Assembly: GCA_036867785.1 (NCBI GenBank)
Contig: CP145415.1
Location: 186,001 to 250,000, forward strand
Length of the DNA: 64,000 nucleotides
From: Plasmodiophora brassicae
Taxonomy: Eukaryota > Endomyxa: Phytomyxea > Phytomyxea > Plasmodiophorida
Reading direction: 5' to 3'
Shown here in pieces: positions 45,927 to 56,597 of this stretch. Numbering within the stretch: the first letter of the stretch is position 1; the number at the start of each line of letters is the position of its first letter. The notes below the pieces were generated by a model, which ran no database searches, had not been told where the DNA came from, and saw only the letters and a list, made by a program, of their open reading frames with translations. A program made the translations under genes and the position numbers.

Positions 45927-46082
45927 ATGTAGGCAGGCCAGTCGCACGGCCGTTATGTCCGTTGTATGTAGGCAGGCCAGTCGCACGGCCGTTATGTCCG
46001 TTGTATGTAGGCAGGCCAGTCGCACGGCCGTTATGTCCGTTGTATGTAGGCAGGCCAGTCGCACGGCCGTTATGTCCGTTGT
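45927..46082. repeat. 39-bp minisatellite, four perfect units
   Basis: Four identical copies of a 39-nt unit containing TAGGCAGGCCAGTCGCACGG. Since 39 is divisible by 3, both strands have open 13-residue repeats (NGHNGRATGLPTY on minus). Identical units imply recent expansion or active homogenisation. Confidence 0.92.
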
Positions 46083-46423
46083 CAGCGCCCGCAGAGATGT
46101 GTAAGAATCGTAAATGCCGATACGGGGACAGCGGCGCCGACGTTTCTACAATACCTTGGTGGGTGTCCTTTGAGAAGCGCCACAACGGTAGTCATCGGAG
46201 ACGTTGCAGGAACACATGGCATTTAACGAACAAACCGCTGCAGGGTGATGAGCCTTCTGGTCAACGCCCGCTGTCGCAAACGCTTTCATCTTGATAGTGA
46301 CATCCCTACCCGTAACGGATTGGTTTTTCGGATTGGTTTTACACCGATATGACACCGTACGTAGCATTCATTACACATTCCGAAAGGGCAATTGCCGCCC
46401 AGGTTGGTTGCATCGACTGGCGA

Positions 46424-47053
46424 TCACTTGCGGAACAATGCAAGGACGTTGCTGCAATGTTTCGCGGCAACGGCAACGACAAAACTGGCCGAAGCTGCTA
46501 CGGCAGCACTTGCGGCAGCACTTGCGGACGACAGCCCGGGAGAGAGGCCGGCAGCCCCGGCCGACTGAAGTACTGCGCAGAGGCTGCCCGCGCTCACCGC
46601 GCCACCGTACGAACCCATGAAACCGGCAGCCGCGGACCCAGCGACGATGCCGCCTTGTCCGAATCCAGCAGCGGCGATACACGCGGCGGCTATGGTGGGT
46701 CCGGCAACCGCGCATGCGATGACGAAAACCAGCGCAAGGCCATGGCCACCAGTACTGAAGACCAGCTGTGTGTCCCGTGCTCCGTCCATGTCGCCCTGGA
46801 CAGCAAGGATGGGCGATTGAAGCTGGGAAAACAGAGGGAAATGCTTGGACAAGTCGACCAGGATCTTGAAGGTCGCGTCCAGGTCTCCGCAGGCAGCCTG
46901 CTGGATGACAGACTTCAGGTGGGACACCATAGGGCAATGCTTAGACAAGTCGACCAGGAACTTGAAGGCCGCGTCTAAGACATAGCTGTCGTCCTCGGAC
47001 GGTTGGATCCACGACATTATCTGCGAGACGATCATGCCACAGACGCCTTCCAT
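46424..47053 (-). CDS. IFI6/ISG12 (IFI27)-like protein
   Basis: 209 aa, single exon. The C-terminal half is the glycine/alanine-rich ISG12 membrane domain: VFVIACAVAGPTIAAACIAA, then GFMGSYGGAVSAGSLCAVLQ and SAGAAGLSPG, matching the family motif (GGxVxAGSLVATLQSVGAAGL). In animals such proteins localise to mitochondria, ER or nuclear membrane and influence cell death. The N-terminal half carries two copies of a helical repeat (AAFKFLVDLSKHCPMVSHLK and ATFKILVDLSKHFPLFSQLQ), which is not usual for the family. The gene lies between the two Repeat C copies. Confidence 0.78.
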   Translation of the reverse strand: MEGVCGMIVSQIMSWIQPSEDDSYVLDAAFKFLVDLSKHCPMVSHLKSVIQQAACGDLDATFKILVDLSKHFPLFSQLQSPILAVQGDMDGARDTQLVFSTGGHGLALVFVIACAVAGPTIAAACIAAAGFGQGGIVAGSAAAGFMGSYGGAVSAGSLCAVLQSAGAAGLSPGLSSASAAASAAVAASASFVVAVAAKHCSNVLALFRK

Positions 47054-47262
47054 TTGGATGCAGCGGGACTTTGGACGGCCACGGGGGCCCTTCCTGATTC
47101 GCAGTCCGCTCCGTGGAGGTGCGACTTGGGCGAGGCCGCACCCCCCGTTATATCATTCTGGACCCTGAATTCCGTGTCGCCAGTCGCGGCGTTTAAACAA
47201 CGGTATCCCGTCAGCTACCAAAAATAACCATGTGCCAATGTGTCTTCGTCGCTCCCGGATCG

Positions 47263-47520
47263 CGCCATTGCACAGTGGCACCAGCCGGCGAACGAGCGAC
47301 GCGCTTCACTGGCCAACGTCGTGAGCGCCCTGTCATCTGAATATCAGCACGACGGGCTCGATGGCCATTATGTCGACATCGTTTGCGTGCTTGTTGGCGC
47401 ATCCGTCTTCGCGCAGCGTGCAGCGGAAGGGCCCATCAGGAAAAGGTCATGAGCGAAGCCCTCCCATTCGACGACGCTTACGTACAGCGGACCGCCTCCG
47501 CGACGTCGTTCGCCCTGTAG
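47263..47520. repeat. Repeat C, copy 2
   Basis: Direct partner of 45137-45400. The two copies bracket the minisatellite and the ISG12-like gene, about 2.1 kb apart. Confidence 0.75.
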
Positions 47521-47724
47521 TGCCGTCGAATCCATGCTCTTCTTCAACGTTCATCGCCGATCGGTACGTACCCTCAAGTACTGTCAGGGGCAACCGGCAG
47601 GAACGATGCCCGATGGTCTCATCAACGTAACGACGCCTGCGCGGTCTACGCGTGCTTCTCATGATTGTGGGTTCGGTTTCGAATCGAAGCTGCAGCCACC
47701 GATCTGTTTCGGTTCTCGAGTACT

Positions 47725-47872
47725 ACTTGATAACGCGACCGCTGGACACAGGGCAGCGCTTCGGGTTTTGATCAAACGCCGAAGAACTTTAGCTGCGAGG
47801 CAGAATTTGATCTTTTATGAACAGAACATTACTGCTTCAGTCCCGACCCGACGCCGGCAGTCGGATTGATCC
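47725..47872. repeat. Repeat D, copy 1
   Basis: Shares GCGACCGCTGG, CACAGGGCAG, GCCGAAGAAC and the end CCCGACCCGA ... CGGATTGA with 52325-52468, in the same order. The rest of 47054-48037 holds no gene I can support. Confidence 0.55.
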
Positions 47873-48037
47873 GATCAGTCTGTCCCTGCGGTGTCCAATC
47901 CACACGTGTTGACCACAGGGGCGTCAGTCGCAAATCCGGCTGTTTGGGCCCCCTTTTTATGACCCGGGTCCGCCGTCGTCAACCGACGACCGTTCGCACG
48001 TCGCCTCGGTCGGCATTTCCTTAATCGTATCGAGTTC

Positions 48038-49717
48038 ATGATGTTGTTTCGTGCTGCTTGTGCTGTTGCCGCCCTGTGCTGGATCGTGTCGATGGCCGGC
48101 CCCAGTGGAGACGACGTCCATATCTCGGCCGGTTCGCAACTCGCCTCCATTATTGACCAATTTGACACACACCTCGCCCCGCGCATCAACATCACAGTGG
48201 CACGTGCGCTCTTCCGGGCGTCGAAACGTTTCCGGCCGCTTGCAAGCAAGATCATGGCATTCCGGAGCCTGTTCGATCCACTTACGCCAAATGGAACGTT
48301 TCCCGACCTATTCGCCCAATGCCGAACGATGGATGTGCCCGCGATCGACGCCATCGACGCTGGAGAGTTCCTGCTCCACCGCCAGATCGTCTTCATCAAT
48401 CGCCTGCTGGACCATCACGACGCGATTCGCAACCTGAATAGGGCTCTGGAACGCGCAGTTGTCAACTGGGGGATCCCAGGAGGCGTCGTTCTCGGTACGG
48501 TTCTGCGTCACGTCACCGATTCGTTCCACTTCACTGCCGGACACCGTCAGGCCGCTGCTGATGCCCTAGAACATCTTCTACGTTGCAACGTCCGCTTCTC
48601 CGACTACGGCGATGACCGCGATGTTGTTGACAAGGGTCTCGAACATCTCGACCGTGCGGATCCCTCCAACGAAGAGTTCGGCGGCGAACGCTATGACGAC
48701 GACCGCTATGATGACGACGATGACATAACCAAGCGAGCGCTTCATCTGGTCGAAGAAAACGCTCCCGAGCACGCCCGGTTCGTACGCCTAGCTGTGTCTC
48801 GGCGTGTCTGGAAAGTGGTCGACGCGCTCGGCGTCCGCTTCCTCAGGTTCTTCGTCGAGCACGGTGGCGACATCAATGCCGTCCGCCAATTCTGGGACAA
48901 CCGTTCACGTATCAATGTTTTACTCGACGTGCTTCAGGATCGCAACTCGCTAGTCTATGTCGTCAACCTCGGCGTAGATGCCCTACGTTGGTTCCAGGAT
49001 CATTGGGAGGGGGCGTATGAGCGTTGTCCAGACCCGAAGCCGACCCTGGCTTCGGTAGTTGCGCAGCTGATGCACGAATTCGACGCGATGGCACTGACGA
49101 GGATTATTTACACCCAAAGCGTCCAACACTGGAGGGGCCCGGATACCCAAGATATCGGATGGTTGGAATCGATTTTCAACACCGTCATATCGTCAACGAT
49201 GTCAGCGGCGACGTTCTCGCGGCGTGCCTCCCGTTGGATTGCACTCGAGCAGATGCCGATTGCGGACGTCATCTTCCTGATCAAGCATCGCGGAGCTGAA
49301 ATCGTGGACGACGTGAACGTGAAATGGGTGAAACATCCACTTCTGTTGGATAAGTCTAATTTCGTCTTGCATGTCGTTATGTCGCGTGAGTCTCATCCTA
49401 TACTTGATGCCCTTATTGCGAACGCCGGGCGCCCTGCCGTGTCCCGCTTACAGAAGAACCACTCCGGCAAGAAAGTACGCCACCACGACCCCGACGCTCT
49501 CAGGGACGTCGACAACAGCCCGCGACGAGTGAGAGCAGCTCCACCGCAGAGCCGTTTTCGGTACTTGCCCCCGCTCTACACTGCCTTTCTTCGAACTCGT
49601 GCCCGGAACCAGCAACATCATCATCGTGCCCGGCGAGAGAAGACGGCGAACGTTATCGTCACATCTGACGATTCAGGTTGCAGTCAGTCACACCAACCGA
49701 ATGTACTACAAAAGTAG
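48038..49717 (+). CDS. Secreted protein of unknown function
   Basis: Single exon of 559 aa. It begins MMLFRAACAVAALCWIVSMA, a good signal peptide. The body is helical with repeated Leu/Phe-rich stretches such as FLRFFVEHGGDINAVRQFWD and FVLHVVMSRESHPILDALIA, loosely like divergent ankyrin repeats but without the consensus. An acidic run (DDDRYDDDDD) lies near residue 220. The last 120 residues are basic and rich in Arg, His and Gln, unlike the rest. No transmembrane helix is obvious beyond the signal. Codon use matches neighbouring genes. Not recognised; a secreted effector is possible but only inference. Confidence 0.6.
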   Translation: MMLFRAACAVAALCWIVSMAGPSGDDVHISAGSQLASIIDQFDTHLAPRINITVARALFRASKRFRPLASKIMAFRSLFDPLTPNGTFPDLFAQCRTMDVPAIDAIDAGEFLLHRQIVFINRLLDHHDAIRNLNRALERAVVNWGIPGGVVLGTVLRHVTDSFHFTAGHRQAAADALEHLLRCNVRFSDYGDDRDVVDKGLEHLDRADPSNEEFGGERYDDDRYDDDDDITKRALHLVEENAPEHARFVRLAVSRRVWKVVDALGVRFLRFFVEHGGDINAVRQFWDNRSRINVLLDVLQDRNSLVYVVNLGVDALRWFQDHWEGAYERCPDPKPTLASVVAQLMHEFDAMALTRIIYTQSVQHWRGPDTQDIGWLESIFNTVISSTMSAATFSRRASRWIALEQMPIADVIFLIKHRGAEIVDDVNVKWVKHPLLLDKSNFVLHVVMSRESHPILDALIANAGRPAVSRLQKNHSGKKVRHHDPDALRDVDNSPRRVRAAPPQSRFRYLPPLYTAFLRTRARNQQHHHRARREKTANVIVTSDDSGCSQSHQPNVLQK

Positions 49718-49936
49718 TACCTCTGACCGTATGCATGGGATCGTCCCACTGTACCTTTGAATAAACAGTTCTCGCGTCTAGAGTGCGTCCTGCTTGTCGG
49801 CAGTCGTGTGGACCGCTGACGGCGCACCGAAAGCACCAAAAAGGTTTTTGTGTCGTGGAGAATTCACCTGAACCTGATCGCGTGAGCCGATCGCCCTGAA
49901 CACAAGTGAACCTGAACCTGAATCCTGACCGCGACG

Positions 49937-50455
49937 ATGAGTGGGGCGGGACGTAGACGGGCGCCTGCTGCAGAGCCGGCCGACCCAGTCGCTATGGAAG
50001 AAGTACATGAACAGCCTGAAGAACAATTACCTGCTCGGCATGACAACATCAACGGAGCCGCCGGAAACATGCTGAAGGGGCAAACTCCGATCTTTACACC
50101 TGTGACACCCCCGCAATTGAACAGCAGTACTGACTACAAATGTGTGACAGAATTCTTGACGAAGTACAAGAAGTATGCGGCTCTGATTGAAGATCGACGA
50201 AATCGCCACAGCCAGGATATCTACCCGGAAGCGATGAAGAACTGTATGCCTGACAGGATCCTCAACAGCATTGCAAAATTTCGTATTCCGAAACCTGTTC
50301 AGAACATTACTGGTGACGACATCAAAGGATACCTCGTGAAGATTCAGCGAGAAGCATTGTGCGAGGACAATCCCTTAAATGCATCAAACAGCATGAAAAT
50401 CGTAGCTGAACGTAAATACATCAGAATACATCGATGTGAGGCATGGGCCAATTGA
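49937..50455 (+). pseudogene. Retrotransposon gag-like fossil
   Basis: A frame encoding a gag-like N-terminal region of an LTR retrotransposon (FTPVTPPQLNSSTDYKCVTE, then a short helical capsid-like stretch). It is isolated, with no protease, reverse transcriptase or LTRs identified around it, so the element is an incomplete, broken remnant. Family assignment is tentative. Confidence 0.45.
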
Positions 50456-50627
50456 TGCGGTCAATCTGCCTATTCCTGCGCGGTCATTCGATATCCACGG
50501 TTACCGAAGTCTTTCTTCTCATGGACATTTGCTCGTGAAGCGAAACGCGCATGTGGATTGCGATACACGAGACCGTTTTCCATATTGAGTGTCGTTGTGT
50601 GCTGGTGGAGAAACGCTTGGTGTGTCT

Positions 50628-50827
50628 CCGGGTACTTTGGTGGTTGACATACAGCCGGCCTAACATCTGCTTTAACATGCAGTTTCATCGATTGCGCTCT
50701 ATAGTGCACAAATACCCAATATGGCGAACGAAGATCGACAATATGCCACCTGCTAAGGTAACTCCGATGAAACTGCATGTTAAAGCAGATGTTAGGCCGG
50801 TTGTATGTCAACCACCAAAGTACCCGG
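50628..50827. repeat. 200-nt foldback (MITE-like) element
   Basis: The ends are long inverted repeats of about 60 nt: CCGGGTACTTTGGTGGTTGA at the left and its complement at the right (TCAACCACCAAAGTACCCGG). The central 75 nt is unique. The element directly abuts Repeat A copy 3. No clear target duplication was seen. Confidence 0.8.
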
Positions 50828-51365
50828 CCGCCTCCACATCACGGACAGATCCAGCTGGATCGTGAGGCCGTATGATGAGTCGTGTCGAACAAGCAGGTAC
50901 AGCCGCTTGTTCGACAACACGCTGACGTCGAAGAGCATCCACAGCGGGTTGTATCGTCTCAGCCGACGTAACAGCGACACGCGCCGATGACCTCGATATG
51001 GATACAACAGGCAGCTCAACAACGTCAACGTTGGAAATATGTCCATTACAATGCCATCACCACGGATGCGTCGGTAGGCACCGAGCAGGATGGCGAGACG
51101 TTCTTCCGTCACGTCACCGACGAATCCCACCGTTTGGTGAAGGACTGCCTGAACGAAGCGGGCTACGCATTCGGTGGAGATGGCAGAACAACATCCAGAA
51201 GAGCCTGCTCAAGTTCTCTGGGTGCATGAGCAAGGCCTTGGGTGAATCCCACTCTGGCTGGTCGTTAGACGACTACACCAACCTTGCCAAGGAATACTGC
51301 CACAAGGAGACGGAGAAAGAGTTCGGCAGGGAGCTCGTGTGGGTGGAGCCGTGGAGGTCAGAGGT
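50828..51365 (+). repeat. Repeat A, copy 3
   Basis: Direct copy of 43190-43735. It encodes the longest version of the fragment: TDESHRLVKDCLNEAGYAFG in one frame and LLKFSGCMSKALGESHSGWS in another, the latter followed by LDDYTNLAKEYCHKETEKEF. A frame of 366 codons (50998-52098) runs through it and the inverted copy by chance of composition. Confidence 0.7.
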
Positions 51366-52075
51366 AGGCGCCACTGCTATTATCGGCCCCTTCGGCCTGT
51401 TCCAGCATCGTCGCCAACCACCTGTTCCTGACGCAATTCGATGCGCGCTTCGACGAGCGGTTCGCTTGAGGCTCAAGTACTCCACCGACTCATTGGAAGT
51501 ACTGTCTTCAGCGAACAGCCTCGGGATTATACCGGTCACGAGCGGCAGCGGCCAGCTCATGTGCCGCCTACGCTCGCTTGCGGGCAATTTCGCTCTTCGC
51601 ATGTCCCTGGCGAGGAACTCCTGGAGAAACCCACACACAGCGGCCTGCTTCTTCAAACTTCAATCGCTTGGCCTTGTTCTTGTGGTAGTAATCCTTGGCA
51701 AGGTTGGTGTGGTCGTGTACGCCCAGCCAGATTGCGATTCGGCCAAGGCCTTGCTCATGCACCCAGACAACTTGAGCAGCCTCTTCTGGATGTTGTTCTT
51801 CCATCTCCAACGAACGCTTAGCCAGCTTCGTGCTTGGAAGAACGACGGGGGAGCCCTTCCCCAAATGGTGGGATTCGTCGGTGACGCGACGGCAGAACGT
51901 CTCGCCCTCGTGGACGGTGCCTACCGGCGCATCCGTGGTGATGGCCTTGTGAGCTCTGACGATGGTGATGTCCTCGGAAGACGTGAAGTTCTGCTGCCCG
52001 GGTGCCTTCCCGCGACGAGCAGGAGTCGACGACGACGACAACCCCGGCGCGCGCGCTGTCCGCCATCAATGGATC
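51366..52075 (-). repeat. Repeat A, inverted copy 4
   Basis: On the minus strand it begins MADSARAGVVVVVDSCSS in one frame or, in the next, SSSSTPARRGKAPGQQNFTS, and contains VTDESHHLGKG, GLGRIAIWLGVH and the coiled-coil-like part. It corresponds to 43880-44640, so the whole inverted arrangement of copies 1 and 2 has been duplicated here. Confidence 0.65.
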
Positions 52076-52094
52076 TGACGACGGATTTACCAAA

Positions 52095-52310
52095 CTGACA
52101 TATTCCCTATCATTATCTTTACGTTATAGAACGCCTACCCTCCCGGTAAGCGTTATAAAACAGAGCTGTAGTCCTCACGTACCCGCACAGACGAAGTAGC
52201 GCCGGGTGCGCTTCGTCACACTCAGGACGCACAGCATCTAATTGCTCATCGGCGGGTGTTAGACGGGTCGTTGCCACATCGTCGTCGCTCGACACGGGGT
52301 CCAAACCCTC
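52095..52310. repeat. Repeat B, copy 2
   Basis: Partner of 44695-44910, including the GTTATAAAACAGAGC TATA-like motif. Repeat D copy 2 follows at 52325-52468. Confidence 0.65.
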
Positions 52311-52489
52311 TGTAGTCGGTACTGGCCGATGCGACCGCTGGGCACAGGGCAGTTTCGGGTTTTGACCAGATGCCGAAGAACATACTGCATCAAGCATCGA
52401 AAGGACGTACCTACTACCTATGTAGGAAGACAAGGTCGGCCCGACCCGATGTCGGCAGGCCGGATTGAAAGACAGCTGGGGAGACGATG

Positions 52490-52770
52490 ACGGATGCAGA
52501 GTTTGTCAAGGTGCTACGATGCCGGACCATGCAACAAGGCGGGCGACTCGGATCAATGCTTTGGTGCACTCGGACGTTATAATTTCGACCACCGAGTCAA
52601 GTGTTTGCGAAGCGACAACGGGGGCGAGTTCACAAGCAAGGAATTCGAGGAAACACGAGATGAGCGACGTCCCGCACAGACAAGCGCAGAACGGCATCGC
52701 GGAACTCATGGAACGAACGCCGCTGGAGATGGCAAACCTGGACGGTCGCAGCGATCGGCCGGCGTGTCGG
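52490..52770 (+). pseudogene. Ty1/copia integrase fossil
   Basis: Fragment of a copia-type pol gene: the integrase core block VKCLRSDNGGEFTSKEFEE and downstream the region corresponding to the family's PQQNG-AE-MNRT-LEMAR block are recognisable. Only a short stretch survives, in more than one reading frame, so it is broken in several places. No LTRs assigned with confidence. Confidence 0.75.
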
Positions 52771-53001
52771 GCCCCTCGTCGACGTCTGACAACTCGCGCT
52801 CAACACCGGTCATGGGAGTCGAAGGTCTGGACGAGGTCGGTTCTCAGGGGGATTCAATCTCAAACGCCAGGATGTTCTCGGTGATCATTCGGCTACAATG
52901 TCACGATACGACGAACGACGACAAGATAACGTTTGCCAGCGGGAGATATAAATAGATCGGTTGAGGATCGCGCAGTTTGTCCGCGGGCGCAACTTTGGGC
53001 A

Positions 53002-54454
53002 ATGCAGCAGCAGCAGCTCATGACGTTGCTCTGGGCGGTAGCCGTAGTTGTCGGTCCGGCGTCGGCAGCCTGGATTGAGGAATTGCCTGATGATGATACG
53101 CTTGTGCGCCGCGTGTCGGAGACATTGTCATGCGTGCTCTGCCCCAATGACGACCGTCATCAAGCTTACGCGTCTTGCCGCTTGCTGGCGTTCCAGCTGT
53201 CTTCCGCGTTGGTTCCTGTCCTCTGGGCGACGTTCGACATCGAAACGTATACAGTCGTCGATTGCATATCTGGTCAGCGACCCTGCACGGAGATGGTCGA
53301 CGGCATTGACTGGCGGCAAGTCGCCAAACTACACGACCATCCAGGTACTACAGTAAACCGCTTCGAGAGCGCGCTTCGCAACATATGCCGCGCCCTAGCG
53401 GCCTCCCTACGGATTCTGAACGATCCTGTTCTGATGAGGCACATTCTGCATCGCGTCCTCAGCTTTACTCATGTCAAGAATGTGTCGGACATCTTGAAGG
53501 ACGACGGCCAATGGGCAGAATTCAGTGCTCGTCTTTCTGGTCATCTCGTCAAGCATCGCAGAATAGCATTAGCGCCGTCCAGGATCTGTGGGCGTCCATC
53601 TCGTTCGATGCCATTGGTGGCGCCGTCAACGTCTCTGCTGTCGGGCATTCCCTGAGGGACTTGATGGCTTCGGCGCGACTCGGAATGCCTGCATTCCTAT
53701 CTCGACTTCGTGCCCTTGACGTTGGCGGCCTTGTTGAAGCGCTTACTCAGGTCCTGGGTTCCATTCGCCACCAGTCGCAGATCTGCTCGGAATGCCTACC
53801 GGCGATTTGATCGTCTCTCTCGCTTGCGATTGCGCATTTGCTAACCTTGACCACGTGTCCAAGTTCGTGCAGTCGCCCGGTTTCGCAGGTGCCACAGCCC
53901 ATATTGTCGTCCCAGTAATGGGCACAGCCATCGAGATCCTGCAGCAAGTGCTTGCGATCATTGATGGTATTCGGCGGGATTACATGGCCGCCGTCCCGGC
54001 GGCACTGGTGCGTCCACGTGAGACTCAACGGTCACAAAGCCTCCATGGCAATTCGGGATACTGGTGGCAGGAGAATACAGCCGCACACGCCCGGCCTGTG
54101 AAGACAGAACACCAAACGATATTGTTAAGGAGGACCACGATGGCGGTGTTAGTTCCTCTCGCATTGCTCGGAGGTTTCCTGCTGCGTCGTCAGGCTCCAA
54201 CGTTGTCGCAGGTTCCGTCACCGTTGCAACCGACGGCATCGCCGACCTCATCCCCACCCGCAACGAAACCGTTATGGCCGTCGGTTGGCGCCGGGATCGC
54301 AGCCGCTGTTGTCGCAGGTGTCTTCGCCAACCGATTGGCACCATCGTCGTCTTCTTCCGTTCACACGGCTTCCCCACCGTCTACAAGCTCAACAATGTCG
54401 TCGCACCGTATCCACGTCGCGACGATTGTCGCCGTTATTGTCGCCTTCTTTTAA
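53002..54454 (+). CDS. Secreted/membrane protein of unknown function
   Basis: ATG at 53002 gives MQQQQLMTLLWAVAVVVGPA, a clear signal peptide, followed by a Cys-containing lumenal region (TLSCVLCPNDDRHQAYASCR). The coding frame then shifts twice: SISAVQDLWASISFDAIGGA lies in a second frame from about 53560 and FVQSPGFAGATAHIVVPVMG in a third from about 53870. Short introns fit, and a TTTGCTAACCTTGAC branch-like site occurs at 53836, but I could not fix the donors. The C-terminal part has a Ser/Thr/Pro-rich stretch and two hydrophobic segments, the last (IHVATIVAVIVAFF) at the very end, suggesting a membrane tail. Not recognised. A frameshifted pseudogene cannot be excluded. Confidence 0.5.
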
Positions 54455-55069
54455 TACACCATTGTTGCCTCTTATCGGTCATCCGGCCGGTCCTTGCTTA
54501 TCCTCTGCCCCATACTGGTCAAGTTGAGCGACGGTGAACGACGGTTCAGCGTTGGGCTAACATCATTCTGCCTAGTTAGTTCATTATGTTGTTCGTGATG
54601 CTCGTTGACATGATCTGCAATATGGCCGCTGCCACTGTCGAGTTCATCCCGGATGAAGGTAGACTTTGATCGCCAGCTGTGTTTGGCATTACTTATCTTA
54701 CATGCTCTGCCCGGAGTGGTCTAGGTAGGTAGTTGCCGAAGCGCCTCCACCCATCTTCAGTACCGTGTTCAGCAGATATGGTATGCATCTCCCTATGTAG
54801 GTCCGCCATCAACTGGCAGCAAGTCGGCGAGTTGTAAGCCGACGCTGAGACCGGGACAAGTCGTTTCGAGACATTTTCAACTCATAGAGTTGGCCACTCA
54901 CGAAAGACATGTCCAGGTGCACGCGCCCCGAGATCCCTACGTACAACTCTATTCCAGATTTCGCTCTAAAGCGCGACCTATACACAGAGGCCTCACTTCT
55001 TTAATACCGTGGATCGCTGATGCGTACAGGGGACAATGCTTTAGGAGGCGTTGACGAAGGCACATTTCA
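54455..55069. other. Intergenic region; start of the tandem segmental duplication
   Basis: From about 54755 onward it matches 57805 onward (for example TGTTCAGCAG, CATCAACTGGC, CGGCGAGTTGTAAG, GGATCGCTGATGCGTACAGG). It should contain the promoter of PA-7TM copy 2. No gene seen. Confidence 0.55.
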
Positions 55070-56597
55070 GTGAACGGCATATCGCTCACCATGTGGGCCA
55101 TGACGTTGAAGTGCATGACGGCCTCCCTTGCTGCTTCGGTTGCATGGGGATCGATGACATTCCCAGGGACATCCAATCCACTTCTGGCCGGACTTTCGCT
55201 GTATACTCCTTCAATGAGTTTGTTCGTGGGACCGCAGCCGCAGGACAACATTGGCCCTGTTACGCGCCCTTTGGCCATTACCTTCGGTGATATATGCGAT
55301 GCGCGCACTGCAGGCGAGAATATCGTTCGAGACAAAGTGGTCTTGTTAGCTTCTGGCATCAGCCAGACGTGTTCGTTCGAAACAGTCTACCTCAACTATA
55401 TATCATCGGGCGCCGCTGCCATCATTCACCGTAAGAACACATTTTCTTTCGGCATGGCCGCCTAGGTAGCTCATCATGATGCCAGAGAGCACGAAATTCG
55501 GCGTCCCGGGAGTATACTGGTATATTCAGGACGGCTCGCATGGAGCACGAACCCGCTGGCATGCCATGATGTACCTGGACTTCATCCCGCCTTCGCAGGC
55601 GATAATGGACGCGATGCTGGACAGTGCCGGGACGAATGTAACCGTTTATCCGGATCCGAACGCATGGGTCGACACGTACCAATCCTGGTACTACCAGACT
55701 TTCGTTCGCTTCATCCCCAGCTTGATCTTCATTGCCTCCGGATTGGTTGCCGCCTATTTCTTCGCCATCCACATGGTGCTTGTGCGGGACGATGCTGACT
55801 CCCGGAACAATTACAAGAGCTTGCCTGCTCGGGTAGGCACCATTGCCCGGAAAATCTCATCAGCGCACACAGTCTTGGCGATTGAGATGGTGACCTCCAC
55901 GACGATTGGTGTCGTCGACGCCGCCAGCGGGTTCTTCAGCAACAGCACACTGCCGGATCGCCTTGTCCTGTATATGTTTATGCACTTCAACGGCTGGGGC
56001 TTGGCCTGTTCGGTCCTGTCGGCGCGTGTCTGGTACCGTCACCTGCATGCGGTCATGGAGCCTGTCGGCAACGTCTCCATCGTCACACGCGTGCTTCGCG
56101 GTGACTATGTATGGGTGACATGCTTCCTGTGTGCCGCATCCATCATCGCTGACACCGCCGGCAGCGTGTACTTCGCAACGTTCCATCTCACCTCAGGAGT
56201 AGCGATCGTCACCGGCGCCTTCATCCTGACGATGCAGCTCGTCCTGGGCACCAACCTGCTGATCGCCACCGTCCGGTTCTTCCTCACGGCGCGCGAGACG
56301 ACGTCGACGGTGTCCGGTGCTGTTGTTCCCAACAGCCGAGTCCCCATGCAACGCGTCCTGCGTCGTTTGGCCGCTTGCGCGTTGGGGCTGGCGCTCTCCA
56401 TGCTCCTCTACTGCAGCGGGCTGTTGATCATCGCTGGGCAGCAAGATTACTTCGATACGCCACCCGGTTGGACACTGGCGTGGTCGCTTGGGATTACCGG
56501 CCGTGCTCTTGACAGCGCGTTCCGCGTCGCCATGTTTCGACCTCGCCGGCGCAGCAACCGCTGTGGGGTCACCTCGGCTGACCCAGGGCATACGTAG
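55070..56597 (+). CDS. PA-domain seven-transmembrane receptor, copy 2
   Basis: Exons 55070-55430 and 55486-56597, joined by a 55-nt phase 1 intron at the same place as in copy 1, give 490 aa. A signal peptide (MWAMTLKCMTASLAASVAWG) is followed by the PA-like domain with two Cys (FGDICDARTAGENIVRDKVV, LLASGISQTC, YISSGAAAIIH). Next come NVTVYPDPNAWVDTYQSWYY and TM1 (VRFIPSLIFIASGLVAAYFF), and seven helices in all. The C-terminus is basic (FRPRRRSNR). It shares about 90% of residues with copy 3 and about half with copy 1. Confidence 0.75.

Noticed and set aside
45927-46082. CRISPR-like array
   Set aside because: The units are directly adjacent with no spacers, and the genome is eukaryotic; it is a minisatellite.
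50998-52098. 366-codon plus-strand frame treated as a gene
   Set aside because: It runs through one direct and one inverted copy of Repeat A, so at most its first third has coding character.
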